Below, piece after piece: positions 45,604 through 54,652 of a stretch of DNA of 64,000 nucleotides; positions within the stretch are counted from its first letter, which is position 1; every line of letters begins with the position of its first letter. The stretch lies in assembly GCA_016794925.1 (NCBI GenBank), contig JAEUIW010000018.1:1-64000 (forward strand), in the 5' to 3' direction. The translations under genes were made by a program, and so were the position numbers. A model generated the notes under the pieces. That model was not told the DNA's origin. It worked only from the letters and a program-made list of their open reading frames with translations, and did no database searches. Origin of the DNA: Phycisphaerae bacterium. GTDB taxonomy: Bacteria > Planctomycetota > Phycisphaerae > Phycisphaerales > UBA1924.

Positions 45604-46662
45604 ATGCCCACCCGCGAGCGACTCGCCTCCGGCATCTCGCCCCTGTTCATCCGGCTGGCGCTGGCCCTCACCTTCATCTGGGCTGGCCTGGGCAAGCTCT
45701 TCGAGGACATGGAGGTCAAGGGGCAGACCGCCGCCATGTTGGCCAACATGGGTCTCTCGCTTCCTCGTGCCGCGAAACCCGAGCCCGCCAAACCGCCCGC
45801 ACCCGTGCCGTCTCCCGCGGCCAACCCCGCGCCAGCTCCCGTTCCGACGCCGACCCCACCCCCCCCGAACCCGGCACCAGCTCCCAAGGAGCCGGCTCCG
45901 GCACCTGGGCCCGCGACTCCGCCTCCCGCGCAACCTCAGCCGCAACCGGCGCCGCAGACTCCCCCTCCCGCGCCGACCCCCGCGCCCCCCGCGCCCCCGG
46001 CGCCTCAGCCCACCACGCCACCCGCGACGCCTCCGCAACCACAGCCCGCTCCCACGCCCAAGGACCCGGGTACGCCTCCGCCCACCCCGCCGCCCGCCAA
46101 CCCGGAAACACCCAAGCGCCCGGCTGCGTTCGCGCCGCCGCTCGGAGCGTTCGAATCGCAGCCCGCGTCCGCCTCGAGCGAGGCCACCGCCGATCAGTTT
46201 CCCGATCCCATCAAGGTGCGCCGCGTCTACGGACTGGCGCTGCTGCTCAAGACCGCGGCGTTCCCGGCACCCGACGAAAAGGGCCAGGCTGTTCCCGCGT
46301 ACTGGCCGCGCGATCTCGCCCAGGGGACCTGGCCGGTGAATCTGGCCTGGAGCGTGGCGATCACCGAACTTGCCGGAGGCACGTTACTCCTCATCGGCAT
46401 GCTCACGCGTCTAGCGGCGTTGGCTCTGGGCGGCACCATGATCGGGGCGGTATGGCTCACCCAGATCGGCCCCGCTGTTCAATCCGGTAAGACCGTTCTC
46501 GGCTTCCTGCCTGATCGTTCCGCGTTCGACATTCAGGCCTGGCAAACCCCCCTATGGCAGGTGGCATTGCTGGCGATGGCGCTCTCGGTGGTTTTTTCCG
46601 GGGCCGGGGCGCTCTCAATTGATCGCTCTCTTTTCGGCCCCGGGCGTTCGATGGACGAATAA
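45604..46662 (+). CDS. DoxX-like membrane protein with long Pro-rich insert
   Basis: 352 residues. The N-terminal helix (PLFIRLALALTFIWAGLGKLFE, about 13-34) and the three C-terminal helices (about 250-335: LAWSVAITELAGGTLLLIGM, LAALALGGTMIGAVWLTQIG) together resemble the four-helix DoxX fold. Between the first and second helices lies an insert of about 130 residues almost entirely Pro, Ala, Thr and Gln, as in cell-envelope-spanning spacers. DoxX proteins are small membrane proteins, often linked to redox or sulfur chemistry, of uncertain function. Start ATG 45604. First gene of a tight plus-strand run ending at 50972. Confidence 0.78.
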   Translation: MPTRERLASGISPLFIRLALALTFIWAGLGKLFEDMEVKGQTAAMLANMGLSLPRAAKPEPAKPPAPVPSPAANPAPAPVPTPTPPPPNPAPAPKEPAPAPGPATPPPAQPQPQPAPQTPPPAPTPAPPAPPAPQPTTPPATPPQPQPAPTPKDPGTPPPTPPPANPETPKRPAAFAPPLGAFESQPASASSEATADQFPDPIKVRRVYGLALLLKTAAFPAPDEKGQAVPAYWPRDLAQGTWPVNLAWSVAITELAGGTLLLIGMLTRLAALALGGTMIGAVWLTQIGPAVQSGKTVLGFLPDRSAFDIQAWQTPLWQVALLAMALSVVFSGAGALSIDRSLFGPGRSMDE

Positions 46663-46668
46663 CAGAAC

Positions 46669-47784
46669 ATGTCCGACGTGGTCGGAATGGAATTGTCGGT
46701 TGAAATCGATTCACGCCCCGAAAAAGGGATAATTCGTGACCGACCGCTGTTCCGTGCGCTGCTCGCGACCGGCGTCTCGGTGGTTTTGCACGCTGGTCTG
46801 ATCGGAGTCGGCGCGGTCGTGGCGTGGTCTGTTCGCCCCGTCGGAACGGGAATCGGCTCATCAACCGAGTACGTCTTTGAGTCCGCCACGGTGTTGGACG
46901 AAACCGCCCCGGCCGCGGAGGACGCTCCGTCCTCCGACGCGGTCGGCGCGTCTCGCCCCGAGCCGGCGGCGGATTCTGAGGTCCCGTCCGCGCGCCCGCC
47001 CTCAGCATCGGGACGGCTCGCGGAACTGGTCGAGGGCCCGGCGCCAGTGCTGCACGGGCTGTCGTCCCGACCTCCCGCCGCGGAATCGATCGCGCTGCGT
47101 TCGTCGATCGCGACCGCCCCTGACGCGGGCGCAGCCCTGCGCCGCACGGGTCAGGGGGTCACCTTCGCCGGGCTCGCGGCGGCGCGGGCCCGCAGCGTGG
47201 TCTACGCGGTGGACGCGTCCGGCCCGATGGTCACGAGCCTGCCGATGGTGATGCGTGAGGTGGAGCGCTCCGTCGCCCGGCTCGGGCCCACGCAGCGTTT
47301 CAGCGTGGTGCTGTTCCGCGACGCGGGGGACGCCGAGACCCGCGATCTTTCGGGCTTCGCGCCCGGGTCGGTGATGACCGGCCGGTACGCCGCGTTCTCC
47401 ACCGCGCTGGTGCGGGCCGGCGCGGAGACCAAGGGACTCCTGCACGCGTGGCTGGGCGCGTTCGATCCGCGCGGCAGGTCCAACCCCCTCGACGGGCTCT
47501 CCTCGGCGCTCGCGATGAGGCCCGACGTGATCTTCCTGTTCTCGCGTTCGATCGAGCGATCGGGCGGCGGCGTGTGGGAGCTGGGCCTGGACCGCACGCT
47601 CGAAGAGCTCGAGGCGTTGAACCCCGTCGATCGCGCCACGGGCCGGCGGGCCACCATCATCAAGACCATCCAGTTTCTGGAGGAGGATCCCACCGGGATC
47701 ATGCAGGCGATCGGCCGGCTGCACGGCGATGGCGAGGGCGCCTACACCGTCGTGCTGCCGCGCTCGAAGCTGACCGGAGATTGA
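46669..47784 (+). CDS. TonB-like-topology membrane protein with degenerate VWA domain
   Basis: 371 residues. A cytosolic N-terminus (about 1-30), one transmembrane helix (about 31-55, ALLATGVSVVLHAGLIGVG) and an Ala/Pro/Ser-rich linker lead to a C-terminal domain (about 165-371). That domain resembles von Willebrand factor A: VVYAVDASGPM stands where DxSxS of the MIDAS is expected, the final Ser replaced by Pro, and RPDVIFLFSRSIE and AIGRLHGDGEGAYTVVL supply later strands. A metal site is therefore doubtful. The ATG is 4 bp after the DoxX-like gene's stop. Probably the periplasmic-facing partner in an envelope complex. Confidence 0.72.
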   Translation: MSDVVGMELSVEIDSRPEKGIIRDRPLFRALLATGVSVVLHAGLIGVGAVVAWSVRPVGTGIGSSTEYVFESATVLDETAPAAEDAPSSDAVGASRPEPAADSEVPSARPPSASGRLAELVEGPAPVLHGLSSRPPAAESIALRSSIATAPDAGAALRRTGQGVTFAGLAAARARSVVYAVDASGPMVTSLPMVMREVERSVARLGPTQRFSVVLFRDAGDAETRDLSGFAPGSVMTGRYAAFSTALVRAGAETKGLLHAWLGAFDPRGRSNPLDGLSSALAMRPDVIFLFSRSIERSGGGVWELGLDRTLEELEALNPVDRATGRRATIIKTIQFLEEDPTGIMQAIGRLHGDGEGAYTVVLPRSKLTGD

Positions 47785-47828
47785 TGGGCGCGACGGTCGA
47801 GGAGCGGTCACGGGGGCAAGGATGGATC

Positions 47829-50129
47829 ATGCCTGCGACACGGAGCAGTTCGATCCGGCGCCTGGCGACGGCATGGGCGCTGGCGTGCGCGGCGTGCGCC
47901 GTCCCGGCGTTGGCGCGCCAGAGCGAGCACGACCTGATCGCCGAGCTCGGTCGCCTGTCGTCCGGCGCCATCGCCGGCGGCGAGGGCTCCGCCGGGAGCG
48001 ATGCGCGCGCGGACCGCGCCATCGAGATCCGTCGCGCGCTGCTGGCGCGCCGCGGCGACGATCCGCGCGTGCCGGCCTGGATGATCGAGCAGGCCTCGGC
48101 GTTGCTGGAGCGGGCCGGGCGCGACGGGTCGGACCTTGCCTGCCTGCTGGGTCAGCCCGAGGAGCGTCAGCGGTCCGTGGTCGAGGCCGCGTGGCGCGAG
48201 GCCGCGCAGCTGACGGAGTCCGCCGAGGCCCGCTCGGCAGAGGGTGCGGACGGCACGGCCCGTGGCGCGTTCATCCGGGCTCGCGCGCTGTCGCTGGGCG
48301 CGTCGATCGCGCCCGCGCCCGCCGATCGGCTCGCGAACGCCCGCGCGGCCATCGCCCAGGTTGAGGAGACCGAGGGATCGGCGCCGGGCGCGGAATCGGC
48401 TCGCCGCGTCGTCATCGCCGGCGCCTGCGTGCAGGCCGCCGAAGCGCTGGAGGCGAGCGGCGCCGGGGGCCACGCCGAGGCCGCGTCGTTCCGGCGGAAG
48501 GCGGCGGAACTCTACCGGAGCGTGCTCGACGCGACCACGCGTGGTGCGCGGAGCGAGTGGGCCCTTCGGGCCGAGGCCGCGTTCGGCCTCGTGGTCGCGA
48601 GCCCCGACGAGACGCGCCTGCGTCGCCACGTCGCCGAGCTCGCCGAAATCGCGCGGCGCGAGCCGTTCGTCACCGGACCGACGCGCCGGGCCGATGCGCT
48701 CCTGGCCGTGCTGTGCGCCGGCGCGACGGCCCGGGCCGAGCTGCGCGTGCCCGGCGCCGAGCGCGCGGTCGCGCCCAGGCTCTCCGGCGCGGTTCGCGCC
48801 TGGCTGGCCCTGCTGCCCCGGCAGGACCTGGCGCTGGACGAGGACGCCCGGCGCGCCATCGTGTTCCGCGCCGTGGCCGCGCTCGTCCCCCGCGACGCGT
48901 CCTTCGAGGACCTGCCGCCCGAGGCGGCCCTGGCCTGCGGGGTGGAATGGTCGCGCGAACCGGTCGGCCGCCCCGAGGCTCTTCGGATCCTCAGGCAGTT
49001 GTCCGATCGGCCCGACGCGGGCGAGCTTGCCTCTCGTGCGCTCTGGGAACGGGCCGTCATCATGTCCGCGTCCGCGGCCCGAGAAGATCGCATGGACGCC
49101 GCCCGCGCGTTGCTGCGCGTGGCCCGCGAGTGGCCGCGGTCGGGGCTCGCCGCGCAGGCCGCCGGGGCCGCGCCCCGCCTGGCTCGCACGTGCCTGACGC
49201 GTGGCGCCTCGGGCGCCAAGTCCGAGACCGACCCCGCCGCCGCGGAGCTCTACGAGCAGGCCGTGATCCTCGCCGCCGAGTTCTCCCCGGCGCTGGCGGA
49301 AGCGGAACTCTGGCGGCTGGAGCGCGGGCGGCTGAAGGTCGAGTCATTCCGCATGGATCCCGCCCGGCTCTCGCTGCCCGTTCTGGACGGGCTGCTCACC
49401 GGGCTGGAGCGCATCACCGAGGACGAAGGCCTGGCACGCGATGCCGACGCGCTCGCGGTCGAATCGATCGAGATGGCCTCTTCGCGGGCCGCGGCCCGCG
49501 AGGACGGGGCCGCGCCCGACCATGCCGCGTGGGACCGCGTGCTGGGCGTGGCCCGCCGGGCGGAGGCCTGGGCCGTGGTTCGCGCCCCGGCGCTGGCCGA
49601 CCGCTATCGGTTGGTCGCCGGGGAGGCCATGCTGGAACGCTCCGACCCCGCGGCCCGTGCGACGTTCGACGACCTCTCCGCCCGTCTCGCGACGCTGGCC
49701 GCGCCCGATCGTCTTCGGGTGCGGTTGGGCCTGGGTCGGGCGCAGCGCGCCTCGGGTGAGGCGGACCGCGCCTTCGAAACGCTGCGCGACCTGGTGCAGG
49801 AACTGGACCGCGCGGCCAGGGGCCCCGATCGGGCGACCCGCCCCGCCGAGTACTGGTCCGCGTGGCGCACCATGCTCGACATCCTGGGGGAGGACAACGC
49901 CACCGGCGCCAGCGGCGCCACGCCCGGCTCGCGGGCCCCGGCCATCCGTCTGGCCATCCGCCGACTCGAGTTGATCGACCCTCGCTTCGGCGGCGATGCC
50001 GCGCTGCGCGAGCGCGTGGATTCGCTGCGCCGCATGCTCGGCAACGGCAACCCGGGCGCGCACGAGATCGAGCGGCCCGAGGATTCGACTTCCCCCTTGC
50101 CCTCCGATGCCCCCGACGACGGCGGCTGA
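47829..50129 (+). CDS. Secreted helical-repeat protein, unknown function
   Basis: 766 residues. Signal peptide MPATRSSSIRRLATAWALAC to about residue 32 (cut after ALA). The rest is Ala/Arg/Glu-rich and almost all helical, with TPR/SEL1-like spacing (e.g. DALLAVLCAGATARAELRVP; LRVRLGLGRAQRASGEADRA) and an overall acidic-basic mosaic. No catalytic motif seen. Start 47829 has AAGGA upstream. An in-frame ATG at 47784 overlaps the previous stop and is possible. It follows the VWA-like gene with a 44-bp gap. Role: possibly a periplasmic scaffold for that protein. Confidence 0.7.
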   Translation: MPATRSSSIRRLATAWALACAACAVPALARQSEHDLIAELGRLSSGAIAGGEGSAGSDARADRAIEIRRALLARRGDDPRVPAWMIEQASALLERAGRDGSDLACLLGQPEERQRSVVEAAWREAAQLTESAEARSAEGADGTARGAFIRARALSLGASIAPAPADRLANARAAIAQVEETEGSAPGAESARRVVIAGACVQAAEALEASGAGGHAEAASFRRKAAELYRSVLDATTRGARSEWALRAEAAFGLVVASPDETRLRRHVAELAEIARREPFVTGPTRRADALLAVLCAGATARAELRVPGAERAVAPRLSGAVRAWLALLPRQDLALDEDARRAIVFRAVAALVPRDASFEDLPPEAALACGVEWSREPVGRPEALRILRQLSDRPDAGELASRALWERAVIMSASAAREDRMDAARALLRVAREWPRSGLAAQAAGAAPRLARTCLTRGASGAKSETDPAAAELYEQAVILAAEFSPALAEAELWRLERGRLKVESFRMDPARLSLPVLDGLLTGLERITEDEGLARDADALAVESIEMASSRAAAREDGAAPDHAAWDRVLGVARRAEAWAVVRAPALADRYRLVAGEAMLERSDPAARATFDDLSARLATLAAPDRLRVRLGLGRAQRASGEADRAFETLRDLVQELDRAARGPDRATRPAEYWSAWRTMLDILGEDNATGASGATPGSRAPAIRLAIRRLELIDPRFGGDAALRERVDSLRRMLGNGNPGAHEIERPEDSTSPLPSDAPDDGG

Positions 50130-50195
50130 CCCCCACCGCGGCACTCACAGCCGTAGCCCGGCTTGATCGTCGCGTCACGCACAGGATCATCCGCC

Positions 50196-50972
50196 GTGTC
50201 CCCCCCACCCCCACCCCCACCCCCAATCATGCCGCCATCGTCACGGCCGGCGCGATTCTGGGTGCTGCGGGCGGGGCTGGTGGTGGCGGCGCTGGTGTGT
50301 GTGTTCACGCTCGTGCTGCTGGGGCTGACGCGTCAGCGGCCCGATTGGTGGTGCGCGCTGGACGCGGCCGATCCCCGCACCGCCGAGACCGCCCGCGCCG
50401 TTGAAAACGGCGTGCAGACGGTCCTCTCGCGCGTGCGCGGGCGCGACCCGGCTGACCCGTCGCGCAGCGAGCCCTGGAGCGTCTCGCTCAAGGCCGCGGA
50501 CGCCAACGCATGGCTGAACGCCCGCCTTCCCAAGTGGGTCGAGAACCAGACCCGGCGCGGCGGCTGGCCCGAGCAGATCCGCGAGGTGCAGGTCGAGTTC
50601 CGCGACGGCCACGTCCTGATCGGGGCCCGCGTCCGCTCGGGCGACGGAGATCGCGTGCTCGCCGCGGTGCTCCGGCCCCGCATCGATCCGGACGGATCGC
50701 TCTGGATCCCCGCCACGCGGCTGGCTCTAGGGCGTTTGTCGGTTCCGGCCTCGTGGGTGTTCAACGCCGACGTCGGGCTGGCCAGCCTGCAGGTGCCGGC
50801 CGAGCTTCGTGAGCTCACCGAGGCGCGGGGGCTGTTCGGGGCGCTCGCCGGCATCGAGGCCGTCTCGCGCACGGCCTCGCTCCGGCTCGCCGACGGTCGC
50901 CGCGTCCGCGTGCGTGCGATCAACGCCCACGACGGCCTGCTCGACCTCACGTTCACCACCGAGACGCGCTGA
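50196..50972 (+). CDS. Membrane-anchored protein, unknown function
   Basis: 258 residues from GTG 50196 (AGGA nine bases upstream); ATG 50229 is an equally plausible start. A Pro-rich N-terminus of eight consecutive Pro encoded by a C-rich repeat is followed by one transmembrane helix (about 24-48, LRAGLVVAALVCVFTLVLLG). An extracytoplasmic domain of about 200 residues comes next (ADANAWLNARLPKWVENQTR; VQVEFRDGHVLIGARVRSGD). The domain is alpha/beta, resembling AsmA- or LptA-like beta-sheet segments only loosely. Last gene of the DoxX-VWA-helical run. Confidence 0.65.
   Translation: MSPPPPPPPPIMPPSSRPARFWVLRAGLVVAALVCVFTLVLLGLTRQRPDWWCALDAADPRTAETARAVENGVQTVLSRVRGRDPADPSRSEPWSVSLKAADANAWLNARLPKWVENQTRRGGWPEQIREVQVEFRDGHVLIGARVRSGDGDRVLAAVLRPRIDPDGSLWIPATRLALGRLSVPASWVFNADVGLASLQVPAELRELTEARGLFGALAGIEAVSRTASLRLADGRRVRVRAINAHDGLLDLTFTTETR
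50199..50226 (+). repeat. C-rich hexanucleotide-like repeat (complement G-rich)
   Basis: CCCCCCACCCCCACCCCCACCCC-type run at the start of the preceding gene. The complementary template strand can form a G-quadruplex. It encodes the Pro run. Confidence 0.55.
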
Positions 50973-50999
50973 GCCTCGCGGCCCGATCGCCACGATTGG

Positions 51000-51425
51000 T
51001 CATGCGCGCGTGCCGGCGCGGTCCTTCAGCCGGCGCACCAATTTCTGTCCCGCGTACACGTCGCTCACCGCGCACACCTTCACGTCCACCACGCCCGAGG
51101 CCAGCGCGGTCTCGCGGATGAGCGTCTCGGTCACGTCGCTGACCACGCCCGATGCCTTCTTCGGCCAGCAGGCCCACACGGCGCCGTTCTCGCGTGTCAG
51201 CGCCACCATCGACCGCAGCCGGGCCCGATACTCCGCCGCGTCCTTGGGCATGTACACCACCACGTCGAACGGCCCCCGTGTGCGCGGTGATCGTTTCACC
51301 GTCGCGCCCGCCGGCAGCCCCTCCAGCGTGGCCTCGAAGCCCTTCGGCGCGCCGAACAACGCCACCACGTGCCCCTCCTTGATCCCCAGCTTCTTCGCCA
51401 GCGGCGTGCCCGAATATCCCGGCAT
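51000..51425 (-). CDS. DUF3052-family protein
   Basis: 141 residues. MPGYSGTPLAKKLGIKEGH is the typical DUF3052 opening (YSGTPLAKKLGIK), followed by a Rossmann-like alternation of strands and helices (FDVVVYMPKDAAEYRARLRS, NGAVWACWPKKASGVVSDV). Its role is unknown; relatives are found beside DinB-like proteins, as here. AAGGAG lies 6 bases before ATG 51425. Forms a probable operon with the DinB (51458) and cupin (52015) genes on the minus strand. Confidence 0.85.
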   Translation of the reverse strand: MPGYSGTPLAKKLGIKEGHVVALFGAPKGFEATLEGLPAGATVKRSPRTRGPFDVVVYMPKDAAEYRARLRSMVALTRENGAVWACWPKKASGVVSDVTETLIRETALASGVVDVKVCAVSDVYAGQKLVRRLKDRAGTRA

Positions 51426-51457
51426 CCGTTTCTCCTTCGATGCGTCGCGTCCCGCGT

Positions 51458-51988
51458 TCAGCCCCGTGCTTCCCACAGGGCGGTCAATTCCGTCACGCGT
51501 GCGAGGTGGTAGTCGTCGTGCTCGCAACTGAACGCGACGGCGTCCACCAGCCGCATCGGCACGTTCAGGCGCGGGTGCCGCGCGACGCGCGACCATTCGT
51601 GTTCCGCCAGCGTCCCCAGGCGCGCCACCAGCCGCCGCCGCGCTGCGCGGAACGCGCCCGCGAGCTCCGCCGCGTCGCGGTCGTTGTACCCCGCGTCGCG
51701 CGTGGCCCGGTTGCGCATGTCCGCGGCCCGCAGCACCGGTGCGCCCGCGAGGTAATCGTCCAGCCTTCCTTCCCAGAGCGCTTCCAGCTCCACGAGGTGA
51801 CCGATGTTCTCGAGGATCGTCCAGCCGCCGCGCGCCTCGCGCCAGCGGGCGCACGCGAGCGGGCAGGCGAGCAACTTCTCGTCCACCCGGGCGGGCGCGC
51901 CGCGGTACCGTTCCAGCACGTCCGGCCACTTGCCCACGGGAAAATCGAAGGTGAAGGTCCGCTCGATCCAGGGCCATTTCGCGGCCAT
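51458..51988 (-). CDS. DinB-family putative metal-dependent protein
   Basis: 176 residues, four-helix bundle. His residues at the expected places: GWTILENIGHLVELEALWEG (helix 2, His) and the pair in FSCEHDDYHLARVTEL near the end. This is the DinB/YfiT-like three-His metal site. Members include thiol transferases and unknown enzymes. GGAGG lies 9 bases upstream of ATG 51988. The earlier in-frame start at 52207 would overlap the cupin gene. Function not determinable. Confidence 0.88.
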   Translation of the reverse strand: MAAKWPWIERTFTFDFPVGKWPDVLERYRGAPARVDEKLLACPLACARWREARGGWTILENIGHLVELEALWEGRLDDYLAGAPVLRAADMRNRATRDAGYNDRDAAELAGAFRAARRRLVARLGTLAEHEWSRVARHPRLNVPMRLVDAVAFSCEHDDYHLARVTELTALWEARG

Positions 51989-52014
51989 CGCTCGATCCTC
52001 CGCGCCCGCTCCCC

Positions 52015-52380
52015 TCATCCACGGTCCACGCCCGTGCGCGCGCTCGGCGGGCTGAACAGGTCCCAGATCTCGGTGTCCTCCAGGGCCGTGCAGTTGTGCG
52101 GAACGTCCGGCGGCAGGTGCAGCACCTCCCCCGCGCCCAGCGTCACGGCCCGTTCCTTGGGCGTCCCCTCGTGGAGGACAAAGCTCGCCCGCCCCGCGAT
52201 CACGCACACCATCTGCTCGTTGAAGTGATGGTGCGTGGGCACGAAGAACCCCTTGCTGAGTTTCACGCGCGAGATCATCATGTGCTCGCCCATCACGCGC
52301 TGCCGCGTGATCCGGGGCATCGGGCGGTCCGTGGGGAGGTTCGACCAGGCCAGCACGCGCGCGTCAATCGGCTCGGACAT
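52015..52380 (-). CDS. Cupin-domain protein
   Basis: 121 residues, single cupin. Metal ligands: FFVPTHHHFNEQMVCVIAG carries three His and the Glu, and PPDVPHNCTALE the final His. Typical of small metal-binding cupins (quercetinase- or sugar-isomerase-like), exact role unknown. GGAGGTG lies 5 bases before ATG 52380. It sits at 26 bp from the DinB gene; both may serve in one detoxification or thiol pathway, which is inference only. Confidence 0.92.
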   Translation of the reverse strand: MSEPIDARVLAWSNLPTDRPMPRITRQRVMGEHMMISRVKLSKGFFVPTHHHFNEQMVCVIAGRASFVLHEGTPKERAVTLGAGEVLHLPPDVPHNCTALEDTEIWDLFSPPSARTGVDRG

Positions 52381-52449
52381 CGGACACCTCCAACGCGCGC
52401 CGCGCGTTCGTGCTCCCGCGTCGGCGCGCCGGGCGCGTCGCCGCGCCGC

Positions 52450-53682
52450 TCATCCCAGCGCCCGCTCCAGATCCCCGATGAGGTCCGCCACGTCCTCGAT
52501 CCCGACGCTCAGCCGCACCAGCCCGTCGCTGATGCCCAGCGCCGCGCGGTTCGCCGCGGGCACGCTCGCGTGCGTCATGATCGCGGGGTGCTCGATCAGG
52601 GACTCCACACCGCCCAGGCTCTCCGCCAGCGCGAACAGGTGCACCCGTTCCAGGAATCGCCGCGCCTCCGGCAGGCCGCCGCGCAGCGTCGCGGTGATCA
52701 TGCCGCCGAAGGCGGACATCTGCCGCTTCGCCAGCGCGTGCTGCGGGTGCGACTCCAGGCCGGGGTACACCACCCGCTCGACCTTCGGGTGTGTCGTCAG
52801 CCATCGGGCGATCTCCATCGCGTTGGCGCTGTGACGCTCCATCCGCACGTGGAGCGTCTTGGTCGAGCGCAGCAGCAGGAAGCAGTCCATGGGGCTCATC
52901 ACGGCGCCCACCGCGTTCTGCAGGAACCGCAGCCGGTCCGCGAGTTCCTCGTCGTTGCACACCAGGGCCCCGCCCACCAAGTCGCTGTGCCCGCCGATGT
53001 ACTTCGTGCACGAGTGCATCGTCACGTCCGCGCCCAGCGCCAGCGGGTTCTGCAGCCTGGGAGAGGCGAAGGTGTTGTCCACCACCACGATGGGGCTGCG
53101 CGTGCCGCCCGTCTTTCCCGGCTCGGCCGTGCGTCCCGCGGCGCCGCCCCACGTCCAGCCCGCGGACGCACCCCGCGCCCGCGCCAGGCCCGCCACGGCC
53201 GCCACGTCCACGACCTTCAGCATCGGGTTCGTCGGCGTCTCGATCCACACCAGCCGCGTGCGGGGCATGAAGGCCCGCTCCGTCGCCGCCAGGTCCGTCA
53301 TGTCCACCCGCGTGCAGGTGACCCCGTGGTGCCGGAACACCTTGTCGAGTTGCCGGAACGAGCCCCCGTACACGTCGTCGCACAGCACCACGTGGTCCCC
53401 CGACGTCAGCAGGTGCAGCACGCAATCCATCGACGCCAGGCCCGACGCGAAGGCGAAACCGTGCTTCCCTCCTTCCAGCGATGCCAGGTTCGATTCCAGC
53501 GCGGTCCGCGTCGGGTTCCGCGACCGCGCGTAGTCGTACCCGTCTTTCACCACCCCCGGCGATGCCTGCACGAACGTGCTCGTCAGGTATACCGGCGTCA
53601 TGATCGCGCCCGTGGTCGGGTCCGGCGCCTGCCCCGCGTGGATGCAGCGGGTGGCGAATCTCTGCGGCCCCTGTTGACTCAT
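52450..53682 (-). CDS. Cystathionine gamma-synthase-type PLP enzyme
   Basis: 410 residues. Fold-type I Cys/Met-metabolism enzyme (cystathionine gamma-synthase/lyase/O-acetylhomoserine sulfhydrylase group). Features: HAGQAPDPTTGAIMTPVY and YARSRNPTRTALE at the N-terminus, PLP-Lys in HSCTKYIGGHSDLVGG, FGGMITATL. ETPTNPMLK and VVVDNTFASP are also conserved. Between GLARARGA and VVVDN there is an insert of about 25 residues rich in Gly, Trp and Thr that relatives lack. AAGGAG lies upstream. Specificity among the group is not determinable; cystathionine gamma-synthase/lyase is most likely. Confidence 0.9.
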   Translation of the reverse strand: MSQQGPQRFATRCIHAGQAPDPTTGAIMTPVYLTSTFVQASPGVVKDGYDYARSRNPTRTALESNLASLEGGKHGFAFASGLASMDCVLHLLTSGDHVVLCDDVYGGSFRQLDKVFRHHGVTCTRVDMTDLAATERAFMPRTRLVWIETPTNPMLKVVDVAAVAGLARARGASAGWTWGGAAGRTAEPGKTGGTRSPIVVVDNTFASPRLQNPLALGADVTMHSCTKYIGGHSDLVGGALVCNDEELADRLRFLQNAVGAVMSPMDCFLLLRSTKTLHVRMERHSANAMEIARWLTTHPKVERVVYPGLESHPQHALAKRQMSAFGGMITATLRGGLPEARRFLERVHLFALAESLGGVESLIEHPAIMTHASVPAANRAALGISDGLVRLSVGIEDVADLIGDLERALG

Positions 53683-53989
53683 GGATCCGGCTCCTTGGCA
53701 GGCCGCATCCTACCCCGGGCGGGCGTGATGCCGATTCCGAAACTCGTGCATCGCTCTGACCATTCGAAGGGTACACTGAATCGCAATTATGACGTCCGAT
53801 AATAAATCGTCGGCGTCCGAGTGTAGTTATTTTCAAAATTTGCCGAGTTTGCAATCGTAATTGACACGTTGTGCGACATACTGTGAGACGGTGTGTGAGC
53901 GTTTTTTCGCTCGCTACGGCTCTCTTGTCTGTTGGGAAACGAGTTCCCGAAGAGCCACGACTGGTCGGTTCGGAACGGGAGAAAAGTCC
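53683..53989. promoter_or_regulatory. AT-rich intergenic region before the first thioester-type gene
   Basis: 307 bp, strikingly AT-rich from 53760 to 53880. It holds an imperfect inverted repeat GAC-CCGA / TCGG-GTC at about 53791-53817 and TTGACA at 53861-53866 on the plus strand without a good -10 at 17 bases. Divergent promoters for the gene on each side are likely but not resolved. No small gene was supported. Confidence 0.4.
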
Positions 53990-54652
53990 ATGAAGCCCAC
54001 ACTTCTGGCTGGTTTGATGGTGATTGCGGTCGCGGGTGCGGCCAATGCGGCGCAGGTGACCGTGTACAGCGGACCTTATCAGTACGGCGGTGGTGGCGAG
54101 TTCAACGCCTCGCCTTCGGCGTTCCCGTTCAACCCGGTGGCGCTTACCAACAGCGGGCTGTTCGAGACGTTCTGTCTCGAGCTGAGCGAGCACCTGTCGT
54201 TCGGCACCACGTACAACGTCTCCTTCGGCCCTGACGCGGTCGGCGGCGGCAACGGCGGCGGCAGCCCCGACCCGCTGTCGAACGAGACGGCGTACCTGTA
54301 CTACCAGTTCATCACCGGCAACCTCAATTACAACTACGCCGATGCGGGCGGCACTCGCATTCTGGATGCAGGGGCGCTTCAGGCAGCCATCTGGCAGCTC
54401 GAGGACGAGGACCTCGCGTCCAACGTCGTGAGCGGTGGTCAGTTGACCCAGGCTCTGGCGTGGATTTCCGACGCTCAGAACGCCGTCCTCGGCGGTTGGC
54501 TCAACAACGACAAGATCCTGGTCATGAACCTCTTTTCCGATGATGGAACGAACAACCAGAGCCTCCTGGTTGCACAGGTCCCGATGCCCGCCGCGTCCGC
54601 CTTTGGCCTTGTCGGCCTGGGCTTGGTCGCCGCTCGTCGTCGCCGCGCCTGA
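53990..54652 (+). CDS. Secreted putative thioester-domain protein with VPxP-CTERM tail (first paralogue)
   Basis: 220 residues. Signal peptide MKPTLLAGLMVIAVAGAANA. The mature domain has a conserved Cys in ETFCLELSEHL (about residue 59), GGGNGGGSPDPLSNETAYLY, YADAGGTR and a Gln in DAGALQAAIWQLEDED (about residue 129). A Cys in a F-C-L-E context and a Gln in A-[IL]-W context, that distance apart, match the Cys-Gln thioester pattern of surface adhesins; this is an inference from motifs. The tail VPMPAASAFGLVGLGLVAAR-RRRA is a VPxP sorting signal. GGGAGAA precedes ATG 53990. About 40% identical by eye to the next gene's product. Confidence 0.85.
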   Translation: MKPTLLAGLMVIAVAGAANAAQVTVYSGPYQYGGGGEFNASPSAFPFNPVALTNSGLFETFCLELSEHLSFGTTYNVSFGPDAVGGGNGGGSPDPLSNETAYLYYQFITGNLNYNYADAGGTRILDAGALQAAIWQLEDEDLASNVVSGGQLTQALAWISDAQNAVLGGWLNNDKILVMNLFSDDGTNNQSLLVAQVPMPAASAFGLVGLGLVAARRRRA

